Source: an uncultured bacterium (GTDB lineage Bacteria; Bacillota_I; Bacilli_A; RF39; UBA660). Taken from it: 6,495 nucleotides of DNA. The notes under the pieces are model-generated. The model was not told where the DNA came from. It saw only the letters and a program-made list of their open reading frames with translations, and did not search any database. The stretch is taken from the NCBI GenBank assembly GCA_900314225.1, contig OMUM01000038.1:1-6495 (forward strand), read 5' to 3'. Shown here piece by piece: positions 3,823 through 6,495 of this stretch (position 1 is its first letter; every line of letters begins with the position of its first letter). The position numbers were made by a program, and so were the translations under genes.

Positions 3823-6429
3823 ATGAAGAAAATTATTTTAGTAGATGGTAATAATTTACTTTTTAGAAGTTTTTATGCTACTGCTTATAAAGGAGTTATT
3901 ATGAGAAATTCTAAAGGATTTCCAACTAATGCTTTATATGGCTTTATTAATATGATGCATAAAACTATTGAAGAAGAAAAACCAGAATATATTTTAGTAG
4001 CTTTTGATCGTGGAAAAACATTTCGTCACGATAAGTATGAGGAATATAAAGCTGGTCGTGCAGCTATGCCAGAAGACTTAGGATTACAATTTCCTAAAGC
4101 AAAAGAAGTTCTTGATGCAATGGGTATAAAACATTTTGATATTAATAACTACGAAGCAGATGATATTATTGGAACACTTGCGAGAATTGTAGATGAAGAA
4201 GATCAATTTATCGCAACTATTGTTAGTAGTGATAAAGATTTACTTCAGTTAATCAGTGATGAAGTAACAGTAAAATTATTAAAAACAAGTGGCTATATTA
4301 TGATGGATAAAAATGAGTTTAAGGCTACTTATAAAACAGATCCTATCAGAATGATAGATCTAAAAGCTCTTATGGGAGATGCTTCTGATAATATTCCAGG
4401 AGTAAAGGGAATAGGTGAGAAAACCGCAATCACATTAATTGAAAAATATGGAAGTCTTGATGGTGTGTATGAACATTTAGATGAAATATCTCCAAAACTT
4501 CGAGAAAAATTAATGAATGATAAAGATAATGCTTATATGAGTTATGATATCGCTACAATCTATAAAAAAGTACCCCTAGATTTTACTCTAGAAGATTGCA
4601 AATATAAAGGCTTTGATTCTACTAAATTTAAAAGTATCTTAGAAGAATTAGAATTTAATTCGTTAATTAGAAAAATAAATTTTGAAAATACTGATGAAAA
4701 TAAAGAATTAAAAAAAGAAGATAATTTGATTATTGAAGATATAGAAAATTTTCAAGAAAAAGATTTTTCATTTTATCTTGAAACCAGAGGATCAATTTAT
4801 AGTAAAAGTGAAATACTTGGAGTAGGTATTTATGATGGAGAAAAAGCATATTTTATTGAAAAAGATAATTTAAAAAAATATGATAATATATTTTCTTCTA
4901 ATATTAATAAATATACTTATGATTTAAAAAAAGATATCGTAGTATTAAATAACTTAGATATAAAAATTAATAATTGTTTATACGACGCTATGATTGGAAT
5001 GTATTTACTTGATTATACTGTTAAAGATGATATTAGTTTTGTCTCTCATACTTTTAATTATAATTTACCATTATATGAAGATACATATGGTACTGATAAA
5101 AGACCAAAAGAAGTTGATACTGCTACTTTAAAAGATATTTGTTGTAGAAAAGCTAAGTTTATCTATGAAACAAGAGATAGAGTATTAACTGAATTAAAGG
5201 AAAATGAAGAAGAAGATTTATTTAATAATATTGAAATGCCTCTTACTTGGGTACTAGCTGATATGGAAATAACAGGTATAAAAGTAGATAAAAACTATTT
5301 AAAAGAAATAGAGACTAATCTTAAAATAAAGATGGATGATTTAGAACAAGAAATCTATGATGATGCCGGTGTAAAATTTAATATTATGAGTCCTAGTCAA
5401 CTAGGAAAAGTCTTATTTGAAACTTTAAAAATTAAATATCCTAAAAAAGTAAAAGATAATAAATATTCTACTAGTAAAGACATTCTAGATAAAATTATAT
5501 ACGCTCATCCAATAGTACCTAAAATACTTGAATATAGAACACTTGCTAAATTATATACAAATTACGCTGTTGGTTTACAAGAAGAAGTAAGAGAAGATGG
5601 TAGAATTCATACTATATTTACACAAACTCTAACTCGTACAGGAAGATTATCTAGTATAAGTCCTAATTTACAGAATATTCCAGCTAGACAAGATTTTTCT
5701 AAATTAATTAGGAAAGCATTTATTCCAGATGAAGATTCTGTTTTAATGTCAAGTGATTATTCACAAGTGGAATTACGTGTATTTGCTTCTATGTCAGGAG
5801 AAGAAAATTTAATTAAAGCTTTTAATGAAGGCAAAGATATTCATGCCAAGACTGCTTCTGAAATATTCCATGTACCAATTGATGCAGTAACAAAAGACAT
5901 GCGTAGACAAGCAAAAGCTGTTAATTTTGGTATTTTGTATGGTATAAGCAGTTTTGGTTTATCAGAGGATTTAGGAATAGATATGAAAGAAGCTAAAGAG
6001 TTTATTGATAACTATTTAAAGACATTCCCAGGAATTCAAGAATATATGGAAAAAGAAAAAGAAGAAGCTTATAAAAACGGTTATGTTAAAACACTAATGA
6101 ATAGAAAAAGAGTAGTGGAAGAATTAAAAAGTAAAAATTATATGATAAGAAGTAGTGGAGAGAGAATGGCTCTTAATACTCCAATTCAAGGAACTGCTGC
6201 TGACATATTAAAAAAAGCTATGGTAGAAATTTATACTGAATTTAAAAAACGTAATTTAAAAAGTAAAATGCTAATACAAGTACATGATGAACTTGTCTTC
6301 AATGTCTTAAACACTGAGTTAGAAGAAGTAAAAACAATAGTTAGAAATATAATGGAAAATACTTTTAAATTAAAAGTGCCTTTAAAAGTAGATATTGAAG
6401 TTGGTTCAAATTGGTATGAAGCAAAATAA
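3823..6429 (+). CDS. polA: DNA polymerase I (5' nuclease, inactive proofreading domain)
   Basis: Pol I fills gaps in excision repair and removes Okazaki primers. The chosen ATG gives 868 residues beginning MKKIILVDGN, the usual family start; TTG 3793 and ATG 3811 would fall in or at the promoter. The 5' nuclease (1 to about 290) keeps its metal ligands: Asp8, Asp62, Glu111, Asp113, Asp114, Asp137, Asp139, Asp186 and Asp189. The 3'-5' exonuclease-like domain (about 305-460) looks inactive: the family FDTET motif reads FYLET (317-321), and the C-terminal Asp segment is lost. The polymerase domain (about 465-868) has TGRLSS (606-611), NLQNIP (615-620), motif A DYSQVELR (645-652), motif B RRQAKAVNFGILYG (694-707) with Lys698, Phe702 and Tyr706, and motif C VHDE (820-823). 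Phe702 is the usual Phe at the site that governs dideoxynucleotide discrimination. The pattern matches Bacillus-type Pol I. An Fpg/Nei gene follows in the same operon. Confidence 0.97.
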   Translation: MKKIILVDGNNLLFRSFYATAYKGVIMRNSKGFPTNALYGFINMMHKTIEEEKPEYILVAFDRGKTFRHDKYEEYKAGRAAMPEDLGLQFPKAKEVLDAMGIKHFDINNYEADDIIGTLARIVDEEDQFIATIVSSDKDLLQLISDEVTVKLLKTSGYIMMDKNEFKATYKTDPIRMIDLKALMGDASDNIPGVKGIGEKTAITLIEKYGSLDGVYEHLDEISPKLREKLMNDKDNAYMSYDIATIYKKVPLDFTLEDCKYKGFDSTKFKSILEELEFNSLIRKINFENTDENKELKKEDNLIIEDIENFQEKDFSFYLETRGSIYSKSEILGVGIYDGEKAYFIEKDNLKKYDNIFSSNINKYTYDLKKDIVVLNNLDIKINNCLYDAMIGMYLLDYTVKDDISFVSHTFNYNLPLYEDTYGTDKRPKEVDTATLKDICCRKAKFIYETRDRVLTELKENEEEDLFNNIEMPLTWVLADMEITGIKVDKNYLKEIETNLKIKMDDLEQEIYDDAGVKFNIMSPSQLGKVLFETLKIKYPKKVKDNKYSTSKDILDKIIYAHPIVPKILEYRTLAKLYTNYAVGLQEEVREDGRIHTIFTQTLTRTGRLSSISPNLQNIPARQDFSKLIRKAFIPDEDSVLMSSDYSQVELRVFASMSGEENLIKAFNEGKDIHAKTASEIFHVPIDAVTKDMRRQAKAVNFGILYGISSFGLSEDLGIDMKEAKEFIDNYLKTFPGIQEYMEKEKEEAYKNGYVKTLMNRKRVVEELKSKNYMIRSSGERMALNTPIQGTAADILKKAMVEIYTEFKKRNLKSKMLIQVHDELVFNVLNTELEEVKTIVRNIMENTFKLKVPLKVDIEVGSNWYEAK

Positions 6430-6443
6430 AAGGAAGTGAAAGT

Positions 6444-6495
6444 ATGCCTGAAAAACCAGAAGTAATGTGTGTTGCTAAAAATTTAAATACTAGAC
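6444..6495 (+). CDS. Fpg/Nei-family DNA glycosylase, 5' part only
   Basis: Only 17 codons lie in the window; the gene runs off the right edge. The start MPEKPEV matches the N-terminus of Fpg (MutM) and Nei glycosylases, which remove oxidised bases and cut at abasic sites. Pro2, the Schiff-base nucleophile after Met removal, and Glu3, the catalytic acid, are both present. The ribosome binding site AGGAAGTGA (6431-6439) precedes the ATG, and the gap after polA is 14 bp, so they are co-transcribed. polA-mutM order is known in Bacillus, which favours a MutM-like role. Lys4 in place of Leu, and VMCVAKNL in place of the more common VETVxRxL, make it a somewhat divergent member. Fpg and Nei cannot be told apart from this fragment. 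Confidence 0.82.
   Translation, partial: MPEKPEVMCVAKNLNTR

Noticed and set aside
1..6495. CRISPR array, insertion sequence, prophage or tRNA gene
   Set aside because: No spaced direct repeats, transposase, terminal inverted repeats, phage genes or cloverleaf sequence were seen on either strand.

Overview
This 6.5 kb stretch of a low-GC bacterial chromosome holds six complete protein genes, one partial gene and one probable structured RNA gene. The AT-rich codon use, strong AGGAGG-type ribosome binding sites, TGG tryptophan codons with TGA as a stop, a 205-residue LexA and a Bacillus-like Pol I lacking proofreading residues all point to a Bacillota lineage. An uncultured, small-genome relative of the Bacilli or Erysipelotrichia is plausible, but the exact taxon cannot be read from the window. 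It does not look like a code-4 mycoplasma. Nothing suggests phage, insertion sequence, CRISPR or plasmid.

Layout. Positions 1-217 hold a self-contained RNA transcription unit: an extended -10 promoter, about 180 nt that fold into a long rod with a large bubble, a closing stem and a U-tract. This is most likely 6S RNA (ssrS/bsrA), the RNA that sequesters housekeeping RNA polymerase. A second promoter follows directly and drives a gene of unknown function (270-1109). That gene overlaps tcdA (1090-1785), the tRNA t6A-to-ct6A dehydratase, by 20 bp. In Bacillus subtilis, as I recall it, the 6S-1 gene also lies beside the tcdA orthologue yrvM, which supports the RNA call. A GNRA-loop terminator closes this unit.

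Positions 1895-3063 hold a two-gene operon joined by an ATGA overlap: a membrane-anchored rhodanese-like protein with a Cys loop, then a membrane-anchored thioredoxin-fold protein with an unusual CX5C motif. They probably form an extracytoplasmic sulfur or thiol redox pair. This is the least ordinary part of the window.

Positions 3048-3080 hold a hairpin shared as terminator by that operon and the convergent lexA gene (3696-3079, minus strand). lexA is divergent from polA (3823-6429). A LexA box overlaps the lexA -35 hexamer, as expected for autorepression. polA has its own extended -10 promoter and is followed after 14 bp by the first 17 codons of an Fpg/Nei-family DNA glycosylase. The right half is therefore a DNA repair neighbourhood: SOS repressor, gap-filling polymerase and base-excision glycosylase. 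Most of the window is housekeeping. The points worth a second look are the 6S RNA and its predicted product-RNA start, the unknown gene between it and tcdA, and the rhodanese/thioredoxin-like pair.
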